From assembly GCF_028610675.1 (NCBI RefSeq), contig NZ_JAQQWS010000009.1, positions 62,001-126,000 on the forward strand: a stretch of 64,000 bases of DNA. Reading direction: 5' to 3'. Under the pieces are notes generated by a model that was not told where the DNA came from, did no database searches, and saw only the letters and a list, made by a program, of their open reading frames with translations. The position numbers were made by a program, and so were the translations under genes. Below are positions 35,813 through 45,513 of the stretch, piece after piece; the first letter of the stretch is position 1, and every line of letters starts with the position of its first letter. This DNA comes from Alkalihalobacillus pseudalcaliphilus (GTDB lineage: Bacteria > Bacillota > Bacilli > Bacillales > Bacillaceae_D).

Positions 35813-36577
35813 TCAATATTCAGTCGTAATAATAGGCGTTCCTATTGTCACTGTCGTCCTAGAGCCCAATCCTTCTTCTTGTCTAATGGCTAGCTGTAAA
35901 TTCATGTCCTGATTGTTCGTAGTAATGGCTTGGTCCCAGTCCTTTAAATAGCCTGAAAAGGAGACAAAAGACTCTTCTTGCAAGGCTTCTACCGTTTCAG
36001 CATGTAAAGTTTGGAGTAAGTCATTGGCTACATCAGGTAACGGCTTTCCATTTTCAAAAGAAATTGAGTTCTGACTTGATTTAATTTGTGTATAAACAGT
36101 TGCTTCATTTAATGAGAAAAAATCAATTCGTTTGTCTAAAAGCGGTTCTAGTTGCTTAGATGAAAGAGTATGTGCGTAGGATCCTTGAAGTGTATATGTG
36201 TGCGAAAGTTGGTTTTGTCCTTGCTGCGGATAAGCAAATAACGAAATCGTTTCTTGCATGTCCGTATCAGGAACTTGATGAGTTAACACAGCTTTCCATT
36301 CTTGCTCGGATGTATCAAAAGCTGTTAGTTCCCATCCATCTAACTCTTTGCTCACGATATGTACATGTTGTTCAAAAGCTCCTCGGTCCAAAATAATGCC
36401 CTGTTCATCTCTAATTAAAAACTGCCACTCATCAATGTCCCAATTTTTCTCTTCGGCTAATTCCAGTAAATCATTAGCAGCTTGAACATTGGAATGACCC
36501 CCTAAAGAATTCGCAAATTGTACAGCTACGAGCCCTAAAAGAAGTACCACAACAAACCAAATTTTCCCCATTTCCAT
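35813..36577 (-). CDS. ywmB: YwmB family protein
   Basis: 254 residues with an N-terminal membrane helix or signal (about 5-24) and an extracytoplasmic domain of the YwmB fold (described as TATA-box-binding-like; function unknown). AAGGAG precedes the ATG. Immediately upstream of murA, as in B. subtilis; the 44-bp gap suggests an operon. Confidence 0.85.
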   Translation of the reverse strand: MEMGKIWFVVVLLLGLVAVQFANSLGGHSNVQAANDLLELAEEKNWDIDEWQFLIRDEQGIILDRGAFEQHVHIVSKELDGWELTAFDTSEQEWKAVLTHQVPDTDMQETISLFAYPQQGQNQLSHTYTLQGSYAHTLSSKQLEPLLDKRIDFFSLNEATVYTQIKSSQNSISFENGKPLPDVANDLLQTLHAETVEALQEESFVSFSGYLKDWDQAITTNNQDMNLQLAIRQEEGLGSRTTVTIGTPIITTEY

Positions 36578-36706
36578 TTTTGCTTCCCCTCTCCTTAATA
36601 ACTCTTACTAACATTTTTACCAAGTAGGGAGTGAGCATACATGGAAGTTGTAGTCACTTTTCGACATCTTCATCAGGTCTAAAACTTACAGATTAAACCA
36701 TTTTTC

Positions 36707-36940
36707 TTAAAATAAATATCTTAGCATTTGTGATGATTGATAATAGCTTAGGAAAAATTCAGTTAACAAATGGGCAAGTGCAAATGTAAGAAGAACTTGT
36801 AATACTTTCGCTCTCGTCCCTTTTGGGTCTCGCAAAAATACATCGAAACGCACGGCTTGCAACGCCCACCATGTGATACCTAAAAACAACACATTCACAA
36901 AAATATGGATAAGTGCCTGTTGCCCAAAATCATCAAACAT
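36707..36940 (-). CDS. ywzB: DUF1146 membrane protein YwzB
   Basis: 77 residues from the ATG at 36940, which has AAGGGAG 8 nt upstream; a longer frame to 37018 lacks a site. Two predicted membrane helices (about 8-28 and 48-66) with FGQQALIHI and TWWALQAVRFD typical of the family. Function unknown. It lies between ywmB and the atp operon, as in B. subtilis. Confidence 0.88.
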   Translation of the reverse strand: MFDDFGQQALIHIFVNVLFLGITWWALQAVRFDVFLRDPKGTRAKVLQVLLTFALAHLLTEFFLSYYQSSQMLRYLF

Positions 36941-37261
36941 GGTATTAACTCCCTTTTCTACTAAATCAATCAAAATTCGACAAAAATCAGCCGATTGGCT
37001 TGTCAGGATTGTTTTCATTTAAACAATCCAACTCTCATAATAACGTATCTGTTCCAAAAAATCTATAGAACAAATATGGAATTATATAGTTGTACAGACC
37101 TATTTTTTTGTTAAATGTGACAATATCAAGAACGATAAGGCTCATATACATATAGTGACTGCATCACTTTTAACTATGTACCCAGAAAACGTTACATTTA
37201 ATCATCAAAATTAAATTGGGCTACTATATTAACGAAATGAAATGGGGAAAAGTTTCATTTT

Positions 37262-38005
37262 GGAATGAATTTGAGGAGCTGCTTTGTTGAGATAATCACT
37301 CTTTTGGCTTTCTTATCTTCACATTAACCGCCTCTTTGTGCAGATAATCGTCCTTTTGGCTTTCGTATCTTCACATTAACTGCCTCTTTGTGTAGATAAT
37401 CGCACTTTTGACTTTCTTATCTTCACATTAACTGTCTCTTTGTGCAGATAATCGTCCTTTTGGCTTTTGTATCTTCACATTAACTGCCTCTTTGTGCAGA
37501 TAATCATCCTTTTAGCTTTCTTATCTTCACATTAACCGCCTCTTTGTGCAGATAATCGCACTTTTGGCTTTCGTATCTTCACATTAACTGCCTCTTTTTG
37601 CAGATAATCATCCTTTTAGCTTTCTTATCTTCACATTAACTGTCTCTTTGTGCAGATAATCGCACTTTTGGCTTTCGTATCTTCACATTAACTGCCTCCT
37701 TGTGCAGATAATCGTCCTTTTAGCTTTCGTATCTTCACATTAACTGTCTCTTTGTGCAGATAATCGCACTTTTGGCTTTCTTATCTTCACATTAACTGCC
37801 TCTTTTTGCAGATAATCGCACTTTTGGCTTTCTTATCTTCACATTAACTGCCTCTTTTTGCAGATAATCGTCCTTTTGGCTTTCTTATCTTCACATTAAC
37901 TGCCTCTTTTTGCAGATAATCGCACTTTTGGCTTTCGTATCTTCACATTAACCGCCTCTTTGTGCAGATAATCATCCTTTTGGCTTTTATATCTGCTTAT
38001 TTATC
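37262..38005 (+). repeat. 52-bp tandem hairpin-repeat array (A type, about 14 units)
   Basis: Unit starts at 37314 + 52n hold exactly through 37990 (13 periods), with a degenerate unit in front. Arms GTATCTTCACA and TGTGCAGATAA, loop TTAACTGCCTCTT, spacer CGTCCTTTTGGCTTTC. Arms match the 23.5-kb array; the spacer is different. A TTATCCACA (DnaA-box sequence) ends it at 38001-38009, and a C-rich tract follows to 38090. Confidence 0.93.
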
Positions 38006-38096
38006 CACATTACCCTATTACCACATTACCCCTCCCGCCTCTCCACACACCGAAATCACACTCGCCACCCTCTCTCAACTACCGTAATAAACCAAA

Positions 38097-38132
38097 AAAA
38101 CAGCTCATCCACATATGGGATAAGCTGTTTTA
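38097..38132 (-). terminator. Terminator of the atp operon
   Basis: AAACAGCT.ATCC / GGAT.AGCTGTTT stem followed by a T run on the minus strand, right after atpC. Confidence 0.88.
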
Positions 38133-38141
38133 ATTAAAATT

Positions 38142-38543
38142 TTATTGACCAGATACGTCAAGGCGGTTCATAGCACGTTGCAGTGATAATTGAGCTCTTT
38201 TGGAGTCAATTTGGTCTTGGCGGATTTCCCCAAGACGTTGCTCAGCACGTTCCTTCGCTTGTTTTGCACGGTCAACATCGATATCTGAAGGCAATTCTGC
38301 CGCTTCTGCTAAAATCGTTACTTGGTCAGGGCGAACTTCAATAAATCCACCACTTACCGCAACCTTTTCAACAGAGGAGCCTTTCTTCAAGCGTACAGCT
38401 CCGACAGTTAGTGGAGCGACTAATGGAATGTGTTTTGGTAAAATACCGAGCTCGCCGTCAACCGTACGAACACTTACCATATCTACATCGCCATCATACA
38501 CTTTGCCATCAGGAGTTACGACATTCACATTAACAGTTGGCAT
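38142..38543 (-). CDS. atpC: ATP synthase epsilon subunit
   Basis: F1 central-stalk subunit that also inhibits ATP hydrolysis. 133 residues: beta-sandwich N-terminal domain (TVNVNVVTPDGKVYDGDVDMVSV, then GELGILPKHIPLVAPL) and a two-helix C-terminal domain. Last gene of the operon; GGAGG precedes the ATG. The 155-bp gap after atpD is longer than usual. Confidence 0.96.
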   Translation of the reverse strand: MPTVNVNVVTPDGKVYDGDVDMVSVRTVDGELGILPKHIPLVAPLTVGAVRLKKGSSVEKVAVSGGFIEVRPDQVTILAEAAELPSDIDVDRAKQAKERAEQRLGEIRQDQIDSKRAQLSLQRAMNRLDVSGQ

Positions 38544-38698
38544 GTAAAACCCTCCTCAATAGCAATACGGGTTTTGATAAACTTTTCTACTAAAAGTTCA
38601 TCTTATTTGTAAGGAAAGCTAGTTGTGACTTGCACCACTAGCTCCCATAGAGACCACCGAAGCGGTCATGTATCACACTACACGGAAACCAATGAGCA

Positions 38699-40111
38699 TT
38701 AAGCCATTTGTTTCGCTTTTTCTACTACCTCTTCAATACGACCAACAAGACGGAATGCATCTTCAGGAAGGTCATCATACTTACCTTCTAAGATTTCCTT
38801 GAAGCCTTTTACCGTTTCTTTAACAGGTACATAAGAACCTTTTTGACCAGTAAATTGCTCAGCTACGTGGAAGTTTTGCGATAAGAAGAATTGAATACGA
38901 CGAGCACGTGCTACGATCATTTTCTCCTCTTCAGAAAGCTCATCCATACCAAGGATCGCAATGATATCTTGAAGTTCGTTATACTTTTGAAGTGTTTGCT
39001 GAACTTGACGAGCGATTGCATAATGCTCTTCTCCTACAACCTCTGGAGAAAGGGCACGTGATGTAGATGCTAATGGATCCACGGCTGGGTAGATACCCAT
39101 CTCAGATAACTTACGCTCTAAGTTTGTTGTTGCATCTAAGTGAGCGAAAGTTGTTGCTGGTGCTGGATCTGTATAGTCATCGGCCGGTACATAAATTGCT
39201 TGGATTGATGTAACAGAACCAACTTTAGTTGACGTAATACGCTCTTGTAATTGACCCATTTCCGTAGCAAGTGTTGGTTGGTAACCAACGGCAGATGGCA
39301 TACGACCAAGAAGGGCGGAAACTTCGGAACCTGCTTGTGTGAAACGGAAGATGTTATCAATGAATAAAAGAACGTCTTGTCCATCTTTATCACGGAAGTG
39401 CTCAGCCATTGTTAATCCAGAAAGAGCAACACGCATACGCGCACCAGGTGGCTCGTTCATTTGACCGAATACCATAGCTGTTTTCTTAATAACGCCTGAA
39501 TCTGTCATCTCGTGGAATAAGTCATTACCTTCACGAGTACGCTCACCAACACCGGCGAATACAGAGATACCACCGTGCTCTTGAGCGATGTTATTGATAA
39601 GTTCTTGGATAAGAACGGTTTTACCTACACCCGCTCCTCCGAATAGACCGATTTTACCACCTTTGATATAAGGAGCTAATAAGTCTACAACTTTAATTCC
39701 TGTTTCAAGAATTTCTTTACCTGTAGATAGCTCGTCAAACTTAGGTGCTTCACGGTGAATTGGAGAACGCGGTACATCTGCTGCAACTGGACCCGCTAAG
39801 TCAATTGCTTCTCCTAATACGTTAAAGACACGACCGAGTGTCGCTTCTCCAACTGGTACGGAGATCGCGTCGCCTGTATCAACAGCTTCTGTACCACGAA
39901 CAAGTCCGTCTGTAGAAGACATCGCAACAGTACGTACAGTATCATCACCGAGGTGAATGGCTACTTCTAATGTTACATTAACGTCAACTGCATTTTTATC
40001 CGCGCCTCTTTGTTCAACGCGTAATGCATTATTGAGTTCAGGTAACTGTCCGCTGTTAAACTTTACGTCAACAACTGGACCCATTACTTGAGTAATGCGA
40101 CCTGTATTCAT
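38699..40111 (-). CDS. atpD: ATP synthase beta subunit
   Basis: Catalytic F1 subunit, 470 residues. P-loop GGAGVGKTVLI, catalytic Glu in GVGERTREGND, Walker B VLLFIDNIFRF, DELSEEEK near the C-terminal domain. AGGAGG precedes the ATG. Confidence 0.98.
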   Translation of the reverse strand: MNTGRITQVMGPVVDVKFNSGQLPELNNALRVEQRGADKNAVDVNVTLEVAIHLGDDTVRTVAMSSTDGLVRGTEAVDTGDAISVPVGEATLGRVFNVLGEAIDLAGPVAADVPRSPIHREAPKFDELSTGKEILETGIKVVDLLAPYIKGGKIGLFGGAGVGKTVLIQELINNIAQEHGGISVFAGVGERTREGNDLFHEMTDSGVIKKTAMVFGQMNEPPGARMRVALSGLTMAEHFRDKDGQDVLLFIDNIFRFTQAGSEVSALLGRMPSAVGYQPTLATEMGQLQERITSTKVGSVTSIQAIYVPADDYTDPAPATTFAHLDATTNLERKLSEMGIYPAVDPLASTSRALSPEVVGEEHYAIARQVQQTLQKYNELQDIIAILGMDELSEEEKMIVARARRIQFFLSQNFHVAEQFTGQKGSYVPVKETVKGFKEILEGKYDDLPEDAFRLVGRIEEVVEKAKQMA

Positions 40112-40189
40112 TTTTTTCCCTCCTATTTGGCTATCAACTACTTTATCGACAAAGTAGTGTTGTCCGTATCATTCCATTGAATTTGTTTG

Positions 40190-41056
40190 CTACTCTAACG
40201 CAGCTGCTCCGCCGACGATTTCGGTAATCTCTTGCGTAATCGCAGCTTGTCGTAAACGGTTAAATGTTAATGTCAAGTCATCAATTAAACCTGAAGCATT
40301 ATCAGTGGCTGCACTCATCGCAGTCATACGAGCACCGAACTCACTTGCCTTTGCATCAAGTAATGCACCGTAAATTAAGCTTTCTGCGTATTGTGGAAGT
40401 AATGTTTCCAAAATGACAGATTCAGATGGCTCATAGATATACTCACTACTTGCTCCTGCACTTTCCTTTGCAGCCATGTCTGTTAAAGGAAGTAGCTTTT
40501 TCTCGGTAACATCTTGTTTGATTGGATTGACAAAGTGGTTATACCATACATATAACTCATCAAAAATGCCGTCTGCAAACATTTCAACAGTTGTACGGGC
40601 TACATTTTTAATATCATTAAATTCAGGTTGATCAGGTAAACCGATTAATTCCTGAACGATTGGAAGATTACGTTTTTTGAACAAGTCACGTCCGATACGA
40701 CCCATCACAATAATCGCATATTCATCCTGTGATTGATGACGAGATTCAATTGTTTTAATTAAATCACGTACCAAGTTACTGTTATAACCACCAGCAAGAC
40801 CTGTATCAGAAGTCATTACTACATAACCAGTTTTTTTCACGGGACGAGATTCAAGCATCGGGTGTGAAACTTCTGTGTTAGAAGAAGCAATCCCTTCTAC
40901 CACCTCACGAATTTTATCCGTATAAGGTTGGAATGCTTGAGCTTTGCTTTGAGCACGGTTTAGCTTAGCCGCCGAAACCATTTGCATCGCCTTCGTAATT
41001 TGTTTCGTCTTTTTTGTAGACGTAATACGAGCTTTTATATCACGTAATGAAGCCAC
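40190..41056 (-). CDS. atpG: ATP synthase gamma subunit
   Basis: Rotor shaft of F1, 288 residues from a GTG start at 41056 with GGTGG upstream (ASLRDIKARITSTKKTKQITKAM). The longer frame to 41095 adds 13 residues without support. The C-terminal helix ends RQAAITQEITEIVGGAAALE, the family signature. Confidence 0.96.
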   Translation of the reverse strand: MASLRDIKARITSTKKTKQITKAMQMVSAAKLNRAQSKAQAFQPYTDKIREVVEGIASSNTEVSHPMLESRPVKKTGYVVMTSDTGLAGGYNSNLVRDLIKTIESRHQSQDEYAIIVMGRIGRDLFKKRNLPIVQELIGLPDQPEFNDIKNVARTTVEMFADGIFDELYVWYNHFVNPIKQDVTEKKLLPLTDMAAKESAGASSEYIYEPSESVILETLLPQYAESLIYGALLDAKASEFGARMTAMSAATDNASGLIDDLTLTFNRLRQAAITQEITEIVGGAAALE

Positions 41057-41338
41057 TTGTTTCACCACCTTTAAAGAAAACTCGCGGAATGGCAAGCCTT
41101 GAAAAGGCGAAGTCAGAAGCTTAGTTGCACTTATACTTCACACCTCAAAATCTTTACCACGTCGACAGGCTTCCTTGCTAAAATTTTATACTTCCTAACG
41201 TGCTTGAAAAACTATACATTCAAACGCACATGCACGTGAACGCAAAACTTTTGTAATAGAAACGAGGTCTAAAGACTTTTTACACAGGAGCAACCCATTG
41301 CTTAGATCACCCTCACAACTTTAGATCCTACGTCCTAA
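41057..41338. other. Unusually long atpA-atpG intercistronic region
   Basis: 282 bp without ORF inside the operon, where most Bacillus operons have well under 100 bp. No strong terminator or promoter is visible. Confidence 0.5.
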
Positions 41339-42847
41339 TTACTTGCTAACCGTAAAGCCTTTTTTGAACTCTTCGATTGCTGCTACTAAGTCAGCATCCT
41401 CAGGCAAGGCACCTGTTGAACGGATATGGTCGAATAATTCTTTCTTGTTATGCTCGATGAATGTGAACAATTCTGATTCAAAGCGAAGAACATCTGCAAC
41501 TGGAACATCATCCAAGAAGCCTTTTGTTAATGCATAAAGAATCACAACTTGTTTTTCAACAGAAAGTGGCTTGTGTAAGTCTTGTTTTAAAATCTCAACT
41601 GTACGTTGACCACGGTTAAGCTTCGCTTGTGTTGCTTTATCTAAATCTGAACCAAATTGAGAGAATGCTTCTAGCTCACGGTAAGCAGCTAAGTCTAGAC
41701 GTAGTGTACCGGCAACTTTTTTCATTGCTTTAATTTGGGCAGAACCACCAACACGAGATACCGATAAACCTGCGTTAACGGCAGGACGGACACCGGAGTG
41801 GAATAAGTCAGATTGTAAGAAAATTTGTCCATCTGTAATGGAAATTACGTTTGTTGGAATGTAAGCAGATACATCACCAGCTTGTGTTTCAATGAAAGGT
41901 AAAGCTGTGATTGAACCGCCACCTAAATCGTCATTTAATTTAGCTGCACGCTCTAATAAACGAGAGTGTAGGTAGAATACATCCCCTGGGAATGCCTCAC
42001 GACCTGGAGGACGACGAAGTAATAATGAAAGCTCACGATAAGCAGAAGCTTGTTTTGTTAAATCATCATAAATAACTAAAACGTGCTTTCCGTTGTACAT
42101 GAACTCCTCACCCATTGTTACCCCAGCATAAGGAGCTAAGAATAACATTGGAGCTGGATCTGCAGCTCCTGCTGATACAACGATTGTGTAATCTAGTGCA
42201 CCTTTTTGACGAAGTGTTTCAACTACACCTGCAACGGTTGATTCTTTTTGACCAATCGCTACATAGATACAGATCATATCTTGGTCAGCTTGGTTAAGAA
42301 TCGTATCAATCGCAATCGCTGTTTTACCAGTTTGACGGTCACCGATAATCAACTCACGTTGTCCACGACCAATTGGTACCATAGCATCAATTGATTTAAT
42401 ACCTGTTTGTAGTGGTTCGTGTACAGATTTACGAGCCATTACTCCCGGAGCTTGTGCTTCGATTGGACGAGACTTAATTGTGTTAACAGGACCTAAACCG
42501 TCAATAGGTTGTCCTAAAGAGTTAACAACACGTCCTAATAATTGTTCCCCTACCGGAACCTCCATGATACGGCCTGTACGTTTTACTTCGTCACCTTCAC
42601 GGATGTCTCTGTAAGGTCCTAAAATGATAATCCCGATATTATTTTCCTCAAGGTTCTGAGCCATTCCCATTACACCATTTGAGAACTCAAGCAATTCTCC
42701 TGCCATTACGTTCTCAAGGCCATGAGCAAGTGCGATACCATCACCGACACGGATAACTGTACCCACATCTTGTACTTGAACATCAGATTCAAAATTCTCA
42801 ATCTGCTGTTTAATTAGAGAGCTAATTTCCTCTGGTTTGATGCTCAT
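41339..42847 (-). CDS. atpA: ATP synthase alpha subunit
   Basis: Non-catalytic nucleotide-binding F1 subunit, 502 residues from the ATG at 42847 (MSIKPEEISSLIKQQ), behind AGGGGTGA; three more residues would be added by an upstream ATG. P-loop GDRQTGKTAIA; PAVNAGLSVSRVGGSAQ near the arginine finger (VSRVG). Confidence 0.98.
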   Translation of the reverse strand: MSIKPEEISSLIKQQIENFESDVQVQDVGTVIRVGDGIALAHGLENVMAGELLEFSNGVMGMAQNLEENNIGIIILGPYRDIREGDEVKRTGRIMEVPVGEQLLGRVVNSLGQPIDGLGPVNTIKSRPIEAQAPGVMARKSVHEPLQTGIKSIDAMVPIGRGQRELIIGDRQTGKTAIAIDTILNQADQDMICIYVAIGQKESTVAGVVETLRQKGALDYTIVVSAGAADPAPMLFLAPYAGVTMGEEFMYNGKHVLVIYDDLTKQASAYRELSLLLRRPPGREAFPGDVFYLHSRLLERAAKLNDDLGGGSITALPFIETQAGDVSAYIPTNVISITDGQIFLQSDLFHSGVRPAVNAGLSVSRVGGSAQIKAMKKVAGTLRLDLAAYRELEAFSQFGSDLDKATQAKLNRGQRTVEILKQDLHKPLSVEKQVVILYALTKGFLDDVPVADVLRFESELFTFIEHNKKELFDHIRSTGALPEDADLVAAIEEFKKGFTVSK

Positions 42848-42868
42848 ATCATTCACCCCTATCTTCTA

Positions 42869-43417
42869 CTAGCGTGTTCCCGTTACCAATTGACGCTCTA
42901 AGCGATTAAGCTGTGCTTTTACGCTTCCGTCAAAAATACGGTCACCAATACGAATTTTCAAGCCACCTAAAAGGTCAGCATTTACTACGTTATGAATTAA
43001 TAGCTGAGCTTTGCCTACTTTAATCGCAAAAACTTGGGCTATTTGTGATTTTTCTTCTTCTGTTAAAGCTTTCGCTGAGTAAACCGTTGCCTCAGCAATA
43101 TTTTGTGCTTCATATGATAAAGCAACAAATTTATCAATCATTGGAACGAGAATGTCCGTACGCTTACGGTCTACAAGTAAACGAAGCGTATTCACAACTT
43201 CTAGACTTAAAGTCCCTTGAAAGCTTGATTGAATAAACTGTTGTTTTTGCTCCTTAGTAAACTTAGGGTTTGCTAAGTATTTAGCAAATGCAGGTGTTGT
43301 TTTCAAAACTTCCTTCATTGCTTTTAGCTCTTCAACAGCTTGGTTCAAAGTTCCTTTTCCTCTTGCTGCTTGAAAAAGGGCACTTGCATAACGATTCGCT
43401 ACAGCTACATTACTCAT
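42869..43417 (-). CDS. atpH: ATP synthase delta subunit
   Basis: Peripheral-stalk OSCP-type subunit, 182 residues, N-terminal six-helix domain (VANRYASALFQAA) and C-terminal GGLKIRIGDRIFDGSVKAQLNRL. Its ATG overlaps the atpF stop (ATGA), indicating translational coupling. Confidence 0.96.
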   Translation of the reverse strand: MSNVAVANRYASALFQAARGKGTLNQAVEELKAMKEVLKTTPAFAKYLANPKFTKEQKQQFIQSSFQGTLSLEVVNTLRLLVDRKRTDILVPMIDKFVALSYEAQNIAEATVYSAKALTEEEKSQIAQVFAIKVGKAQLLIHNVVNADLLGGLKIRIGDRIFDGSVKAQLNRLERQLVTGTR

Positions 43418-43920
43418 AGCTTACCGCCTACCTCTTTAATGTACTCTTGTACAAGCTTGTCTTGTTCTTCTGCATTAAGTTCTTTTTCAATCACTTTCGT
43501 TGCAATTAGAACAGAAAGACTTGCTACTTGCTCACGAAGCTCAGAAACAGCGTGTTCTTTTTCACGTTGAATTTCTGCTAAAGCTGCGTCCTTAATGCGC
43601 TCGGCATTAACTCGAGCTTGCTCTAAGATCTCTTGACCTTGTTGCTCGCTAAGCTTTTTCGCATTTTGAACAATTTCATGTGCTTCCGTTCGAGCATCTT
43701 CTAATGCTTTCACTTGATCTTTAATATATTGCTCTGCCTCTTTACTTCTTGCTTCAGCGCCTTCAATTTGGTCATTAACCATTTGCTCACGCTTTTCCAT
43801 AATGCCAAGAAGTGGCTTTAAAGCGAATTTACTTAATAAAGCAAGTAATGTTAGGAAAGCTACTAATTGAAAAAGAATAGAGCCTACCGGCACGACAAAA
43901 CCAAATAGTTCTACTGTCAT
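43414..43920 (-). CDS. atpF: ATP synthase b subunit
   Basis: Peripheral stalk, 168 residues: one N-terminal membrane helix (about 8-28) and a long charged coiled coil rich in Glu, Lys, Gln and Ala. GGAG precedes the ATG. Confidence 0.96.
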   Translation of the reverse strand: MTVELFGFVVPVGSILFQLVAFLTLLALLSKFALKPLLGIMEKREQMVNDQIEGAEARSKEAEQYIKDQVKALEDARTEAHEIVQNAKKLSEQQGQEILEQARVNAERIKDAALAEIQREKEHAVSELREQVASLSVLIATKVIEKELNAEEQDKLVQEYIKEVGGKL

Positions 43921-44030
43921 TGTCCTTCACTCCTTTCATGGATGTGAGAATTTCTTCAAAATCTTCTATGTTTCAATACTACTAAAAGCGGTTATAAAAT
44001 ACATAAATAACTGTTAAAGCTTACACAAGC

Positions 44031-44065
44031 AATGGCGCAGCCCCATTATGGATGCTGGCGCCATT
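44031..44065 (-). promoter_or_regulatory. GC-rich hairpin between atpE and atpF
   Basis: AATGGCGC / GCGCCATT closing stem, extended by inner GCC/GGC-type and CAT/ATG pairing, in an otherwise AT-rich 181-bp gap. No T run on the reading strand, so it looks like an mRNA stability or processing element that could raise atpE output over downstream genes. Confidence 0.6.
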
Positions 44066-44101
44066 AACAAGTGCAATAATTGCGTCGCATAAACGACAAG
44101 A

Positions 44102-44317
44102 TTAAGCGTTACCCATGATTAGGAAGCCCATAACGATCGCGATGATTGGCACGGCTTCTGCAAGAGGTACCCCAATGAACATTAATGTTTGTAATGTACC
44201 TTTAAGTTCTGGTTGACGAGTTACTCCCTCGATAGTTGCTTTTACAATGATAGCTACGGCGATTGCTCCCCCGACAGCTGCTAAACCTGCAACAATTGCT
44301 GCTCCTAATAAACCCAT
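44102..44317 (-). CDS. atpE: ATP synthase c subunit with alkaliphile motifs
   Basis: 71-residue hairpin of two membrane helices forming the rotor ring. The ion-carrying carboxylate is Glu54 within P51-LAE-AVP57; PxxExxP with Pro51 is a signature of alkaliphilic Bacillus. Helix 1 has Gly16-x-Ala18-x-Ala20-x-Ala22, close to the alkaliphile AxAxAxA that replaces GxGxGxG. The loop RQPEL is conserved. No sodium-binding pattern is evident, so proton coupling is expected. GGGAGG precedes the ATG. Confidence 0.97.
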   Translation of the reverse strand: MGLLGAAIVAGLAAVGGAIAVAIIVKATIEGVTRQPELKGTLQTLMFIGVPLAEAVPIIAIVMGFLIMGNA

Positions 44318-44388
44318 GATAAATTTCCTCCCTATAGTTAAAAAGATATTTTATAATTTTTGCTCTTTATGAGCGTTGTACCAAATAA

Positions 44389-45111
44389 TTAGTGTGCCTC
44401 AACTTTGTGAGCCATATAAACCATTGCGAGCATCGCAAAAATGTACGCTTGCAATGAACCAATAAACATACCAAATGCTTGCCAGATAACGGTTGGCAAG
44501 AATGCACCAAATGCACCAAACAAGCCTGATGAACCTAATCCAACGAGTAGAACCATTAAAAGTTCCTTCGCATATACGTTACCGAATAGACGCATACCTA
44601 ATGTTAACGTATTAGCAAACTCCTCAATAATTTTAAATGGAAGTAAGAACCAGACTGGTCGAACATAGTCTTTCAAGTATTCTCCCACTCCACGGATTTT
44701 AATTCCATAGTAATGTGTAAGAATGATAACTAAGGCTGCCATTGTTAAAGTCAGGGCTGGATCGGATGTAGGTGATTTCCACCATACTTCATGTGTATCC
44801 TTATTATAAATTTCAAAAGGAATCCCGAGTAGGTTCGCCACAAAAACATAGAATAACAGTGTAAATGCTAGTGCGATAAATTGACCACCGACTTTCCAAC
44901 TCATATTCGCTTTAATAATTCCGCGAACAAAGTCGACAACCCATTCTAGGAAGTTTTGCATACCTGATGGCTTCATGGACAAGTTTCTTGTTCCAATAAA
45001 AGCAATCAAGAAAACAATAATACAGGTCACAGTTGTCATTAATACGGTAGACATATTGAAATCAAGGCCCATTATGTTTCTCATAGGCTGAATATGTGCC
45101 AACATTTCCAT
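44389..45111 (-). CDS. atpB: ATP synthase a subunit with alkaliphile lysine
   Basis: Membrane stator forming the proton half-channels, 240 residues from the ATG at 45111 (GAGGTGA upstream; a longer frame is unsupported). Essential Arg174 in TLTLGMRLFGN. Lys182 in FGNVYAKELL corresponds to Lys180 of B. pseudofirmus OF4, known to be important for ATP synthesis at high pH; neutralophiles have Gly there. Confidence 0.96.
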   Translation of the reverse strand: MEMLAHIQPMRNIMGLDFNMSTVLMTTVTCIIVFLIAFIGTRNLSMKPSGMQNFLEWVVDFVRGIIKANMSWKVGGQFIALAFTLLFYVFVANLLGIPFEIYNKDTHEVWWKSPTSDPALTLTMAALVIILTHYYGIKIRGVGEYLKDYVRPVWFLLPFKIIEEFANTLTLGMRLFGNVYAKELLMVLLVGLGSSGLFGAFGAFLPTVIWQAFGMFIGSLQAYIFAMLAMVYMAHKVEAH

Positions 45112-45118
45112 CTTTATT

Positions 45119-45511
45119 TCACCTCTTTCTGCCACTTTGAGTTAGTGTATCCACAAATATAATGACATAAATCAGGGAAATCCCTGCAATGACCGAGTAT
45201 AAATTCACTTCATCAGGAAATTGCATTGCGATATACAGTGCAAGAATGACAAGTGAGATGCGTATTAGATAGGTCAAACCAGCGAACAGAACTTGCAATT
45301 GACCGCCTTGAAATGACTTATCGGTAATACGACCAATGAGAGAAGTTTTTTGGAAAATCGTTAAAAGATTAAGATAACTAACCAAAAAACCTAATGATAA
45401 ACCGAGGAATATTTCCGGAATTGGTGTTACGACATAACAGACAGCGAATCCAACCATAGCAATCAGAAAGATGACTGTATATTGCTTCATTTTACTACGA
45501 AAAGAAATCAT
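45119..45511 (-). CDS. atpI: ATP synthase subunit I
   Basis: 130-residue membrane protein with about four helices, encoded first or second in Bacillus atp operons; linked to c-ring assembly and magnesium uptake in alkaliphilic Bacillus. Start at ATG 45511, two bases after the atpZ stop, with GGAG inside the atpZ end. Stops 7 bp before atpB. Confidence 0.88.
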   Translation of the reverse strand: MISFRSKMKQYTVIFLIAMVGFAVCYVVTPIPEIFLGLSLGFLVSYLNLLTIFQKTSLIGRITDKSFQGGQLQVLFAGLTYLIRISLVILALYIAMQFPDEVNLYSVIAGISLIYVIIFVDTLTQSGRKR

Positions 45512-45513
45512 CA

